A DNA stretch of 64,000 nt from Candidatus Krumholzibacteriota bacterium (GCA_029262065.1 JAJDAC010000048.1:186001-250000); one strand, 5' to 3'. Shown: positions 52,736 to 62,037, numbered from the stretch's first letter. Translations and numbers: made by a program. The notes: a model not told the origin generated them from the sequence alone.

Positions 52736-55180
52736 TCAGCCGTCGCTCGGAGGGATGCCAATGATGGGCCCAGGGTTGAGGTCATCCAGGTTTACTGCGA
52801 TAGGAACCTGAACTCCCGTGACGATAGCGTGGCTTCGCCCCAACAGTTCCGGTCGGTCCGCCTGGTTGATTCGATACTGGCTAGCCGTGAGCCGAAACAC
52901 CGAGCCAACCCCGGCCAGGCCCAGGCCACCCCACGGGGTGGACACCTTAAAAGTAACCGTCCCACCGGCAGCGATGGCCAGGTTCTCCATCACGAACGAA
53001 CCGAAACCTTCTTCGAGAGGATCCCAGAACTCTCTCCAATTCCGGGTGACTATCGTGTCGTCGATCGAGCGTAGGACCTTGTTGCGCACCGTCTCGTAGT
53101 TCAGCCCGAAACCACTCCACTGGAGCGTGACATCTCGTCCATCGGGAAGATCGCAGTCGATGCGCAAGGTCATGGTAGCGTCTTCCAGCTCCAACCCGTT
53201 CACATCGAACTCGATCACGGCGGTGCCCGCGCCGTAGACGAAAATGTTCTGAACGTTTCGGTAACGATAGGAATACAGCCGCATGCGGAGTTGACGATAT
53301 CGCGTTTCGTCGATCGTCCTATGAAACGCCAGCGATGTGTAGTACGAGTCGGGCAGGTCTTGCAGTTCGTGAGGTTCCACAATCGCCATGAAATGAGCGC
53401 CGTCCGATCCCGCTGGGGCGGTCCAAATACACGGCGCCAACAATTGATATTTTCCGGGCTTCACCGGACTCGTGCTCTTCAAAATGCTTTCTGGTAGCAG
53501 CGGGTTCCAGTCGCCGAGCCGATGATACGTAGCTGGAGAACCCCAGTAGAGTTCTGCTGCCACACTATGGGCAACGCTCGAACGGTTGTGTACCCGCACA
53601 TAGATAACGTATGTCTCTCCGGCAATAACCGGGTCCGATACCGACAGATCGTCCGTAGAAGGACTCGAGCCTGCTGGCAGCACCTCGTCTTCCGGTTTGC
53701 GTTTTACGATAATGTCCGGGCTAATGTAGTGAAATGGGCCGTAAACGGGCGTGCCGAACACAGGACTGCCCTCGGTGTCAGGGGCGCCATCCCGTACGTA
53801 GGTCAGTGGGAGAAAGGTGCGTAGGACGTTTTGGCAAATCTCTTTCAAGTCGGGAAGTTTGCCAATTGAAGAACCCTGCGGACCTACGCCATATCTCGCT
53901 ACTACATCGCGCATATTGGTTGGGGAAATCGGAACTCCGAAAGGATGTTCCGGAGTAGCGGTTACTGCGCGGTGGGTTCCTTGCACGACGGCTGCGACGC
54001 CAGCAATCATGGCCGCCGCGGAAGACGTGTCATAGAAGTCTTTCCAAGTATAGCTCCTACTTCGCTCCACATTCGTGTACTCACTGATCACCGTTCCCAC
54101 GCAGTTTCCCCAACCTTGGCAGTTCACGCGACTGCCATAGTTGGAACGGGCCACTCGCTCCCCCGTTCGCCAGTCGCCTGCTCCCACGATGATCGAGCCC
54201 GAATCGTCATCGCTCAAGTCTTGCGGTAACGGATCCCCGGCGTTTCCAGCTGCGGATACCGTAATTACACCGAACTTGTTCTTGGCGACTTGAATGGCAT
54301 CTCGAATATCTGACTCCAGCTCGATCGGCATGAAGCCATCATACGTCTGCCACTGCAAGAGAATGATCTCGCCCTCTACCAGAGGAACGAAGTCGGAGTT
54401 CTCAGTTCTGACCAGCCCAAGCGCACGGTCGATGGCCCAAGTGGAACCGTCCTCATCGTAGGAGTTGGGCACGTAGGTCTTGTTGGAAAAAAGTAGTGTG
54501 CTTACCCGGTAGGCGATTCCTGATACTCCCTTGTCATCCCGAATTGCCCCGATGACACCCATGGTCCTGGTCCCGTGGGTTGCGGCCGATCCCAGCTCCA
54601 ACGAGTCGGTTGCCGAGATGAATTTGGGCAGATCCTCATGGTTCTCAGCCGACCGGTCGACTACGCAAACACGGATTCTGTCACCGGCCCCTCCCGGGAC
54701 CCTCCATGCATGGCGCGCGTCGACGCCGTTGGTGTCACCTCCTGACGGACCCAAGTAGACCTGTTTCGTGGGGCACTCCACTGATTCGCTGGCATCGTCG
54801 GGGCCGTCAGTGCCACCGTCGTCGGCCGACTGGCCCAGCGTCTGGAATCCGAGTGAAAGCGTAGCCTCATCGACCGCAGGATCCGATTCAAACTCGTCGA
54901 CGATTTGTTCGATCTTGCTCGGATCTTCTTGCAGACGCACCCTCGCGAAGAAGGCGAGGGACGGGTGAAGATCCAAACCCAATCCGTCGCCGGACTTGGT
55001 CGCCTCCAGTCGGCGCGTCATCCGGGGAAAGCTCTGGAAGAGCCTTCCCTGGTACTGGTTCACCTTGTCGTAGAACGACGTGTTCTCGCGCGCCGGGAGC
55101 AGTTGGCCATCGACCCACACCAACTGCACGCCGCGTCCGAACCGGAGAATGATCTCCTGGGTGTTCGCTTCCCACCGCAT
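52736..55180 (-). CDS. Subtilisin-like S8 serine protease of the CHAT cassette
   Basis: An 814-residue protein with a complete S8 catalytic set: D175 (VCVVDRSAEN), H202 (ATHGTRTMGVIGA), oxyanion N313 (SAAGNAGD) and S386 (DTSSAAAMIAGVAA; the usual GTSxAxP is DTSSAAA). An N-terminal region (1-150), possibly a prodomain, precedes it, and beta-rich domains (about 480-814) follow. No signal peptide is seen, unlike the two genes upstream in the operon, so it is either cytoplasmic or its start is misjudged. The ATG shares one base with the TGA of the preceding lipoprotein gene. Last gene of the sigma-kinase-CHAT operon; likely effector or processed target. Confidence 0.8.
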   Translation of the reverse strand: MRWEANTQEIILRFGRGVQLVWVDGQLLPARENTSFYDKVNQYQGRLFQSFPRMTRRLEATKSGDGLGLDLHPSLAFFARVRLQEDPSKIEQIVDEFESDPAVDEATLSLGFQTLGQSADDGGTDGPDDASESVECPTKQVYLGPSGGDTNGVDARHAWRVPGGAGDRIRVCVVDRSAENHEDLPKFISATDSLELGSAATHGTRTMGVIGAIRDDKGVSGIAYRVSTLLFSNKTYVPNSYDEDGSTWAIDRALGLVRTENSDFVPLVEGEIILLQWQTYDGFMPIELESDIRDAIQVAKNKFGVITVSAAGNAGDPLPQDLSDDDSGSIIVGAGDWRTGERVARSNYGSRVNCQGWGNCVGTVISEYTNVERSRSYTWKDFYDTSSAAAMIAGVAAVVQGTHRAVTATPEHPFGVPISPTNMRDVVARYGVGPQGSSIGKLPDLKEICQNVLRTFLPLTYVRDGAPDTEGSPVFGTPVYGPFHYISPDIIVKRKPEDEVLPAGSSPSTDDLSVSDPVIAGETYVIYVRVHNRSSVAHSVAAELYWGSPATYHRLGDWNPLLPESILKSTSPVKPGKYQLLAPCIWTAPAGSDGAHFMAIVEPHELQDLPDSYYTSLAFHRTIDETRYRQLRMRLYSYRYRNVQNIFVYGAGTAVIEFDVNGLELEDATMTLRIDCDLPDGRDVTLQWSGFGLNYETVRNKVLRSIDDTIVTRNWREFWDPLEEGFGSFVMENLAIAAGGTVTFKVSTPWGGLGLAGVGSVFRLTASQYRINQADRPELLGRSHAIVTGVQVPIAVNLDDLNPGPIIGIPPSDG

Positions 55181-56055
55181 CAGTTGCCTGGAGGATCAAC
55201 TGGCCATGCAGGATCATGCTTCAGGCCATGATTGGTTCCTGGCGCCGGCGTGATGATGGCGACCCGGTCGATCTTACCGGTCTCGAAGTGGTCTACGTCA
55301 TCCAAGTATGGATACGGAGGACTCCCTTTCACTTTCTCAATATAGACATCAACGGAAATCCTGTTGTGCAACTCAAAGTCGTAGCTGCTGATGACGAAGG
55401 GCTCGGGGCCATGATCCTGCTTGACCTTGACCGTATATCCGTTCACACCTTGCCAGTACGTAAGAATATGCCGCGCCGGTTTCTGGAGGGTCGCGTCGGT
55501 AACGTCACGGAGAAAACCGTGTAGGAGCCGATTGCGCAGGCATCCGTCCTCGAACAGATCGGCGTTGCACTTGGCCGGGAAGGCACAAAAGCACTGGTCG
55601 GCCGACGCGTTTGGATACAACAGCAGAGCATGTACTGGATCGAGCGGCTGCTTCCAGTCATTCTTTTCCGATACGAGATTGATCCAGGTGAACTGTGATG
55701 GTGTGTACTCCTGTACCATGTCCTCGCCTGAGTAGAGCTGCACGTACTTCACGATGCTCTGCGGTTCGATCCCCTCGTCGGGTTCGTAGACGCCTATCTG
55801 GAACAATACACCGCTCCAGTATGGCCGGCTTGTGTTCTCAGTCTCTTCCTCTGAAAAGTAGTCGGGATCTCCGCCAGCGAACGTGTTGTTCAGCGTCATC
55901 CAGGCCACGCTGTTTTCGTCTTGTACAAACAGTTCTGCTTTTGGCTTGCACCCGCCGATCGTCAGGAGCAAGGCCGCGAAGGCTGAGAATAGCCACAGCG
56001 AAAGAGAAGATAACCTGTCGTTACGTAGAGGAAATACGGACACCATCTGGGACAC
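55180..56055 (-). CDS. Lipoprotein of the CHAT cassette
   Basis: A 291-residue protein with an N-terminal helix and lipobox LTIGGC (Cys at residue 36), so it is a lipid-anchored envelope protein. The mature part begins KPKAELFVQDENSVAW and contains four closely spaced cysteines in SADQCFCAFPAKCNADLFEDGC that may form disulfides or bind metal. No family was recognised. It sits between the exported CHAT protease (13-base gap) and the S8 protease (one-base overlap) and is therefore a probable sensor, anchor or substrate in their pathway. Confidence 0.7.
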   Translation of the reverse strand: MSQMVSVFPLRNDRLSSLSLWLFSAFAALLLTIGGCKPKAELFVQDENSVAWMTLNNTFAGGDPDYFSEEETENTSRPYWSGVLFQIGVYEPDEGIEPQSIVKYVQLYSGEDMVQEYTPSQFTWINLVSEKNDWKQPLDPVHALLLYPNASADQCFCAFPAKCNADLFEDGCLRNRLLHGFLRDVTDATLQKPARHILTYWQGVNGYTVKVKQDHGPEPFVISSYDFELHNRISVDVYIEKVKGSPPYPYLDDVDHFETGKIDRVAIITPAPGTNHGLKHDPAWPVDPPGN

Positions 56056-56068
56056 CTTTCGGTTTCAA

Positions 56069-59000
56069 TCACTGCCATTTACCGTTCGATACGAACGCCG
56101 CCCAGTAGAAGGGATGGGTACTTCGTTTCTTCTGGCGGCGCTCCTGAAGTACCAACATCGACGCTTGGTGAACGGAATCAACAACGTCTCGTTTTCTCAC
56201 GAGTCTTTGGGTATACAACTGGGTCATCCACTCGAGGGTGGCCTGATCATCCACCGACCACAGGCTCATGATGACCGTACGGACACCTGCCGTGCGAAAC
56301 GCGCGTTGTAGTCCAAGCACGCCTTCACCGGATTGAATTGTTCCCAGGCCTGTTTCACACGCGGACAACACCGCCCACTCGACCGACGCCAAATCCATAC
56401 TCACGATTTCTTGCGCAGTGAGCACGCCGTCATCTTCCCCGGCGACGGCGGTTGCTCGTTGATTGGCGCCGGCCAACGCAAGTCCCGACAGCCGGAGCGA
56501 CATCAACGGTGTGGGAGAAGGTGATGTGCGTGCTGGGCCGAACGTGCCGATCCCCCTCTTGTCGGCATATTCCATTGCGCACGAGCTGGACAGAAAGAAT
56601 CCGTGGGTGGCAAGGTGGATGTATCGGTGACCCGGAGCGCGCCTCTTAAACGCGCTCTCTGTGGCCCTTGCACCTTCGAGGATGTCCACGGGGGATTCGC
56701 CCGGTGACATCGATTCGCGCCAAAGCCTTGATACTTGCTCTACCTCGCGCAGCGTGAAGGGTAGCGGAGAAAACAGAAATTCACGCCAGGATCGACAACT
56801 GGTTCGAGCCCCCCGTAGCGCAACCTGCACCGCAGAGTTCGTGGCTTTCTGCGGGTTTTCTGCCAGATCGAAATCGGCGCCGCCGATTGCCAGCAAACCG
56901 GTCCCCAGATTGGAGCTTTCGCCGCGTAGCAGTTCGCGCTCGCTGGTGAGCCGATGGAATTGAATGTTCCCCTCAATGAGAAACGTGTTCTCCTCAAGGG
57001 GGAGCGCACCCAGGTTGACCAAATGGAGAGCACCGTCGGGAACCACAAACAGACGAGTGACGCCGGCCAGGCGCGCGGCTACGGGATCCCAGATTACCTC
57101 CCGCAGTTGCTGGCCGGGCCGGCGGTGGCTGTTTTCGTCATCGGCCGGAGGGGATCGAATTTCCTCAAGCCAGTTGTGAATCAGCTTCTCCAACTTGTTG
57201 GCAGGGCCCATCGGAAACCCTAGAAAGTCATCGCGCGTCAGTAGGAGTGCCATGTATGCCGATTCAGGGTGCGCTTCGTTTGGGTTTCTTGCTGCGAGCG
57301 GTTTCGCGACGTTGGTAAATTGCACCCACGCCATCATTGCCGATCCGGGCGGTAGTCGAGACTGGATGTCTTTCAGCGACGCCGACGCAGGCGGCTGGTG
57401 GCCAGATCGTGCACTGGCTCTGGCCACGGCCAGCTCGGCCTGCTCGCGTTCCCGACGCGCCTGTCGGAGAGCTTCTTGGTAGTCCGTGGGGCGGCTGGCG
57501 TCGGGTCCGCGTACGACCAGGTTTGCATAGCGCCGGCTCGCGGCACGGAGCGTTAGGATCAGTTCGCTCGAATCGTCTTGCTCTCGCAGTGCTTCGTATC
57601 GCGTAGCCAATTCCTCCAACACGAGAGAGCGGGATTGGGCCACTGCGTCCCACGCCCGTTCGATTCGGTCGGGCGTGGGTTCGACCTGAATCGCAGATAG
57701 AATCGCGTCGAGTCCGGATTCGCGTGTCGCGGCGTAGCGCAGCGCCTCGCGCTCTGGTTGATCGAGCGCCGTGAGGGCCAGGTGCTCACGCGAGCTTTGT
57801 TCGGCGGCCAGAGCGTCGCGCATGCTTTCGTCGATGTTGCCTCGGCGCAAGTGGAGAAGGGCCGATTGCACCCTCGCCTCCGCGACCCAGGGATGGTCAT
57901 CCCCCAAGATGCGCCGCCGTAGCGACAGCGCTTCGTCGATGAGGGGCTGAGCCGTATCCAGATCGCCTCTGGCCAGATGAACGGCACCTAGCTTGAGAAG
58001 CATGAGAGAAATGTCAGGATTGTCGTCGCTCAACGTTTCACGGTATATCGATGCTGCGTGCTGGTAGGAGTCAAGGGCTGCTCCCAGGTCTCCCGTGGAG
58101 TTGTGAACGTCGCCAATCAATCGCAGAATCGAAGCCACCTCGGCGTGAACTTCGCCCACGCGACCGATCTTCAATTCTAGTGCTCTTTCGAACTGTCCAA
58201 GTGCCTTGTCGGTTTCTCCAGACAGATGAAACAGTTCCGCCATGTTGGTAATAAGCCTGGCTACGAGAGCCTCGTCGCCGTCAGCGTGAATATGCAGAAG
58301 GTTTTGGTACAGTTCAGCTGCTGAATCGTAGTCGCCCAGGTTCCGTAGTACTCGTCCCAGGTTGTTCTGATAGTCGGCAAGGTCGGGGTGCGTGGAATCG
58401 TAGCTTTCACGCGCAATTTCGATCGCCAGCTCGAGTTCCGTGCGGGCGCGGGAGTACTCGCCCATGTCGTCCAGCAAGTTGCCAAGCCCGTTGCGTAGAA
58501 GGGCGATGGCCGGGTGCCGATCGCTCTGGAACGCAACTTCTGCGTGCCCGAGCGCTCGTGTGTAAGCATCCAGGGACTCTTCCAGGTACCCCGTCGCCCG
58601 CGCGCACCTTCCGACGTTGTAGAGGTCCCGGGCCAGGTTGCCACTGGGAACTGGCTCTGTCGCTTCGAGTCGAGCTACGATGCTGCGGTAGACCGGTAGC
58701 GCCTGGTCGAACTTCCCCTGGTCGTAGTAGACGTCAGCCAGATCGGAAAACACCCGCCCCAATTTCGGATCGTCGGGAAGTTGTTCAGCGAAGGAATTGG
58801 CTCGCTCGAGGACTGTGATCGCCTCCTCGAAGTCGCCGCGCTCGCGGTAGATCGTTCCTATGCGACTAAGGCTCAGAGCCAAACCTTTGCCGATAGGAAA
58901 GTTTTCTCTTATGGCCACGCTGCGCCGCGCCCAAGCGAGTACTTCATCTTCGCCAGCGCGCCGGGCACCCAACGAAGCTTCGACCAGAAGGTCGAGTACA

Positions 59001-59221
59001 TCTGCGGTCTGCTGCCCGGAAGACCCAGGCTGATCTACCTCGTTCAACAGTAGCCGAGCACTGTCGGATGCACCCTCGTAGTCACCCGCGTCGAGGAGGG
59101 CCCGAGTTGCACCAAGTGTTTCGGAAATGTCCGCGGAAGCTTCCGTCGCGACGAAAATAATCGGACAGATGCTCAAGACAGCCAGGCCGATAGCCACGCG
59201 GGATGGTCCACGCTTCCCCAC
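56069..59221 (-). CDS. Exported TPR-CHAT caspase-like protease
   Basis: This 1050-residue protein has a signal peptide (about 1-30: VAIGLAVLSICPIIFVATEASA). Roughly ten tetratricopeptide repeats (about 35-480, each with the A..L..G.Y..A pattern) lead through a helical linker to the C-terminal CHAT peptidase domain (about 720-1050). The caspase-type dyad is present: H873 in HLATHGFF and C955 in LSACETGLG; the family end HPFYWAAFVSNGKWQ is intact. CHAT proteases are usually cytoplasmic executioners of conflict or death pathways; an exported one is notable. It starts two bases after the kinase stop, and the lipoprotein gene follows after 13 bases. Confidence 0.9.
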   Translation of the reverse strand: MGKRGPSRVAIGLAVLSICPIIFVATEASADISETLGATRALLDAGDYEGASDSARLLLNEVDQPGSSGQQTADVLDLLVEASLGARRAGEDEVLAWARRSVAIRENFPIGKGLALSLSRIGTIYRERGDFEEAITVLERANSFAEQLPDDPKLGRVFSDLADVYYDQGKFDQALPVYRSIVARLEATEPVPSGNLARDLYNVGRCARATGYLEESLDAYTRALGHAEVAFQSDRHPAIALLRNGLGNLLDDMGEYSRARTELELAIEIARESYDSTHPDLADYQNNLGRVLRNLGDYDSAAELYQNLLHIHADGDEALVARLITNMAELFHLSGETDKALGQFERALELKIGRVGEVHAEVASILRLIGDVHNSTGDLGAALDSYQHAASIYRETLSDDNPDISLMLLKLGAVHLARGDLDTAQPLIDEALSLRRRILGDDHPWVAEARVQSALLHLRRGNIDESMRDALAAEQSSREHLALTALDQPEREALRYAATRESGLDAILSAIQVEPTPDRIERAWDAVAQSRSLVLEELATRYEALREQDDSSELILTLRAASRRYANLVVRGPDASRPTDYQEALRQARREREQAELAVARASARSGHQPPASASLKDIQSRLPPGSAMMAWVQFTNVAKPLAARNPNEAHPESAYMALLLTRDDFLGFPMGPANKLEKLIHNWLEEIRSPPADDENSHRRPGQQLREVIWDPVAARLAGVTRLFVVPDGALHLVNLGALPLEENTFLIEGNIQFHRLTSERELLRGESSNLGTGLLAIGGADFDLAENPQKATNSAVQVALRGARTSCRSWREFLFSPLPFTLREVEQVSRLWRESMSPGESPVDILEGARATESAFKRRAPGHRYIHLATHGFFLSSSCAMEYADKRGIGTFGPARTSPSPTPLMSLRLSGLALAGANQRATAVAGEDDGVLTAQEIVSMDLASVEWAVLSACETGLGTIQSGEGVLGLQRAFRTAGVRTVIMSLWSVDDQATLEWMTQLYTQRLVRKRDVVDSVHQASMLVLQERRQKKRSTHPFYWAAFVSNGKWQ

Positions 59222-59223
59222 GG

Positions 59224-60846
59224 CTACCGCTCCACACTCCGGTACCGGAACGCGTACGCCCGCACCGATCCCTCTCGCGCCGACTCGAACGCCAACTCCG
59301 CCGCACGATCCGCCGCCCCCTCAAGTAGTTCCGTTCCGCTCTCCCGTCCCACCGAAAACCCTCCCGCGCCCCTGAGTGTCGAAACGAACGAATCATCCTG
59401 CACCATCAACGGCGAACCGGCCCGAACCGCCGGCAACGATGCGAGCGCGGCCACCACCGACTCCACCGGGTTGGGAGACACCAGCGCGAGAATGGTCTCC
59501 GAGCTCGCACTCGAAGTGATATTCCAGTAGACCGGCGTTCCGTCCACCGGCCCCGGTAGTGCGAGCGCCTTGCTTGCATCCACGGGATTGGTCAGGTCGT
59601 ACGCTGGGTTAGGAAACAACACGTAGGCGCGACCTTCGGAGTCATAATTCACCACGTACACGTGGGCTTGCTTGCTCGCTTCCAGTTCGAGAAACAACTG
59701 ATCGCCTACGTGCACGGTTGACCCGGCCTGCAGGGTTTGGTTCGAGCCTCCCCCTCCGTAGAGTTTGAGGGTGGTTTTCACCTCGAACGGAGCCAGGACA
59801 ATGCTGCCAATCCACACCGCGGCGATGATTCCCGCCGCCGCCGCGGCCATCCACTTCAGGGGAATCGAGCGTTGGGGTTTACTGGGTTTATGGGGCGTTC
59901 TCGCCGTTCCCATGGCCGCCATGGCTTCGCCCGCGGTTGCAAACCGGTTTTTGGAATCGGGTGCCATCAAGCGTTCCACCAATTCGACAAAATCCACCGG
60001 AAGGTTGGGGCGGCTATCTACCAGCCTCTTGCGGTTTCCTTCTCGATGGTTGTATCGAGTCTCGGCGAAGTTCGCTCCGTCCACGGGGTACTCGCCGGTA
60101 ACCAGGAAAAACAGAACAACACCCAGCGCGTACAGGTCCGACGAAGGCGTAGCTTCCTTGTGCTCGAACAATTCGGGACTCATGAATTGCCGCGTGCCGG
60201 CCACTCCTTCTGAAGCCACCTCCATGTCACGCACCAATCCAAAGTCCATGAGCACGTAGTTGCCGTCGTGCGATCGCATGACATTGCTGGCCTTCACATC
60301 GCGGTGAACCAGTCCCTCTTTGTGCACGGCCGCTAGCGCCTGACACACCTGGCGTCCGACCACCAGGGCCTCGTCAGCACCGAAGAGCCCGTGCGATCGA
60401 GCGTATCGGTCGACGTTTTCTCCGGGCACCAGATCCATCCACAATCCCCATTGCCCGTCGTTCTGTTCTACTCCATAGGCCCTCACTACATTGGGATGAT
60501 CCACGCGTGCTAGTTTGCGCGCTTCGTCGAGGGCGAGCTCACCGGCTTCACCGTGCGCGCCCGCCTTCACCAACTTCAGGGCTACTTTCTTGTCCAGCAT
60601 GGGATCGAGCGCGAGATAGACGTCGCCTCCTCCTCCGTTGCCCAGTCTGTCCAGGATGCGCAGCTTTCCCCACTTCCAGTCTTCGGTGGCTGTGTCTTCG
60701 AACACCGCCCGTACTGCTTCGATGGCCTCCATCGCGCGCAGTTGCGGAACCAACGCTGGCGCTTGGTGACTCTCGGCTTCCCAGTTCACGGTCTCACGCG
60801 ACGACACGGATTCGGCCACGCGTGCGAGCGGATCATTGTTCTTCAT
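59224..60846 (-). CDS. Transmembrane Ser/Thr protein kinase with DUF4384-like sensor domain
   Basis: This 540-residue protein has a Hanks-type kinase domain (about 60-310): glycine loop LGNGGGGDVY, K91 (VALK), HRDVKASN (181-188), DFG (201-203) and GTRQFMSPE. All catalytic residues are intact. A Pro/Lys juxtamembrane linker, one helix (332-352) and an extracytoplasmic domain of about 185 residues follow. That domain carries HVYVVNYDSEGRAYVLFPN, the DUF4384 pattern seen beside CHAT and TPR proteins. It should sense an envelope signal and phosphorylate cytoplasmic targets. The start overlaps the sigma gene by 14 bases; this sigma factor is the obvious target. Confidence 0.9.
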   Translation of the reverse strand: MKNNDPLARVAESVSSRETVNWEAESHQAPALVPQLRAMEAIEAVRAVFEDTATEDWKWGKLRILDRLGNGGGGDVYLALDPMLDKKVALKLVKAGAHGEAGELALDEARKLARVDHPNVVRAYGVEQNDGQWGLWMDLVPGENVDRYARSHGLFGADEALVVGRQVCQALAAVHKEGLVHRDVKASNVMRSHDGNYVLMDFGLVRDMEVASEGVAGTRQFMSPELFEHKEATPSSDLYALGVVLFFLVTGEYPVDGANFAETRYNHREGNRKRLVDSRPNLPVDFVELVERLMAPDSKNRFATAGEAMAAMGTARTPHKPSKPQRSIPLKWMAAAAAGIIAAVWIGSIVLAPFEVKTTLKLYGGGGSNQTLQAGSTVHVGDQLFLELEASKQAHVYVVNYDSEGRAYVLFPNPAYDLTNPVDASKALALPGPVDGTPVYWNITSSASSETILALVSPNPVESVVAALASLPAVRAGSPLMVQDDSFVSTLRGAGGFSVGRESGTELLEGAADRAAELAFESAREGSVRAYAFRYRSVER

Positions 60847-61441
60847 CGCCCACCCCCATCAGCTTGGCCAGGTGTTCCAGTCCGCGACGAACCACGGCAC
60901 GGGCTGCGTTGGCGGTGGGGGAGTCCAGCGCGAGCGCAATGCGGTCGTAGTCAAAACCAAGTTCCACGTGCATGAACACCGCTTGTCGGTGTGAATCCGA
61001 CAGCTCGAGCATTCCGCGTTCGTAGGCCTCCAGTACCGACGCTCCCACGGCGTGTTCCAGTGGCGAAGGTTCGGCCGACGGGTGGGGGACCGCACCGGTC
61101 AGACGCTGTCGCGTCTTCACGCGATTGATGTGGTCGATCAGTCGCCGGATGAGGATTTGGCGCAGGTACGCCAGAAAGGCCCCTTCACGTCGTACTTCGA
61201 AGCCTTCCAGATTCGACAGGGCGCTCAACAGGGAGTCGTTCACCAGATCGCCGGTATCAGCGGTGTCGCGGGCCCACGGCGGTAGTCGCTTCGAAGCCCA
61301 CCGTGTGAGAATCGGCAGATATCTGGTCACGAGGCGATCGCGAGCGCTACCGTCTCCCTCACGAATTTTCTCGATGAGGTGCGCCGTGGTTTCCGCGGCT
61401 GTCTGGGATAGGTCCGCGGCGTTGTGGGTTTTCCGCGCCAT
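60833..61441 (-). CDS. ECF RNA polymerase sigma factor, kinase-associated (ECF43-like)
   Basis: A 202-residue sigma factor with regions 2 (about 30-110) and 4 (about 125-195: LELSDSHRQAVFMHVELGFDYDRIALAL). In the promoter-melting region 2.2 the usual acidic DAED segment reads DTADTGDLVNDS (residues 59-70) and includes T60 and T63. In the ECF43 group phosphorylation of a threonine here by a linked kinase activates the sigma factor; this is known for EcfP/PpkT, and transferred here by inference. No anti-sigma gene is present. The ATG at 61441 is chosen because an upstream frame extension (to 61675) is Arg-rich non-homologous sequence. Heads the operon with the kinase. Confidence 0.85.
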   Translation of the reverse strand: MARKTHNAADLSQTAAETTAHLIEKIREGDGSARDRLVTRYLPILTRWASKRLPPWARDTADTGDLVNDSLLSALSNLEGFEVRREGAFLAYLRQILIRRLIDHINRVKTRQRLTGAVPHPSAEPSPLEHAVGASVLEAYERGMLELSDSHRQAVFMHVELGFDYDRIALALDSPTANAARAVVRRGLEHLAKLMGVGDEEQ

Positions 61442-61671
61442 GCTCTTTCGACCACCAGGGTCCAGGGGAGCAATCGAGGCTGGACCAGGCGAGTATACAG
61501 GATGGCGCGCGGCGTGGGGATTACTCTTACGTTTGAGAGTTTCGCGGTATCGCGGCCGATTACGAACCCGCGCCCGATTCCGGTGACGGCGATTCAGTGC
61601 CCGATTGCGACCGAACGTGCGGGGCCCATGGGCACGGCGACCCACGGCCGCCGCACCCTGAATGACGCGAC

Positions 61672-62037
61672 TCATGCCACTGCCGACTTGGGCGCGTCCG
61701 CGCTCATGACCGCCAGTGCGTCGCCGGTGGTTTCATACACGTCGATGTGTTGCGCAAGGTGCACCAGGTAGAACACCTGGTTGATGCGTCGGGTCGCTTC
61801 GGCGATGACCAACGTGCCGTTCGCCTTCTGCATCGTGTCGTACGCGCGGATGAGGATTCCGACTCCGCAGCTGTTGATGCGACGGGTCTCGCCCATGTCC
61901 ACCAGAACGCGAACTCCTCCGTCGTCGAGCACCTGCTGAATCGATTTCTCGAACCGACCGGCATCGGGACCGCCGAGCAGGTCTCCCTGCACCGACAGCA
62001 CCACTACATCACCGTTGATCTTCTTCTGGATCTTCAC
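61672..62037 (-). CDS. STAS-domain anti-sigma-factor antagonist-like protein
   Basis: A 121-residue single STAS domain: LSVQGDLLGGPDAGRFEKSIQQVL, then INSCGVGILIRAYD, which holds the conserved phospho-acceptor serine position (S after N), and a C-terminal extension. Such proteins bind anti-sigma factors and are controlled by kinase/SpoIIE-phosphatase pairs; a SpoIIE protein is encoded at 19992 and the Ser/Thr kinase 2 kb downstream. It lies 230 bases upstream of the sigma gene on the same strand, so co-transcription is possible but unproven. Confidence 0.85.
   Translation of the reverse strand: MKIQKKINGDVVVLSVQGDLLGGPDAGRFEKSIQQVLDDGGVRVLVDMGETRRINSCGVGILIRAYDTMQKANGTLVIAEATRRINQVFYLVHLAQHIDVYETTGDALAVMSADAPKSAVA

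Noticed and set aside
61442-61675. Arg-rich N-terminal extension of the sigma factor
   Set aside because: No homology to ECF factors and composition of a read-through intergenic sequence; the ATG at 61441 fits the family start.
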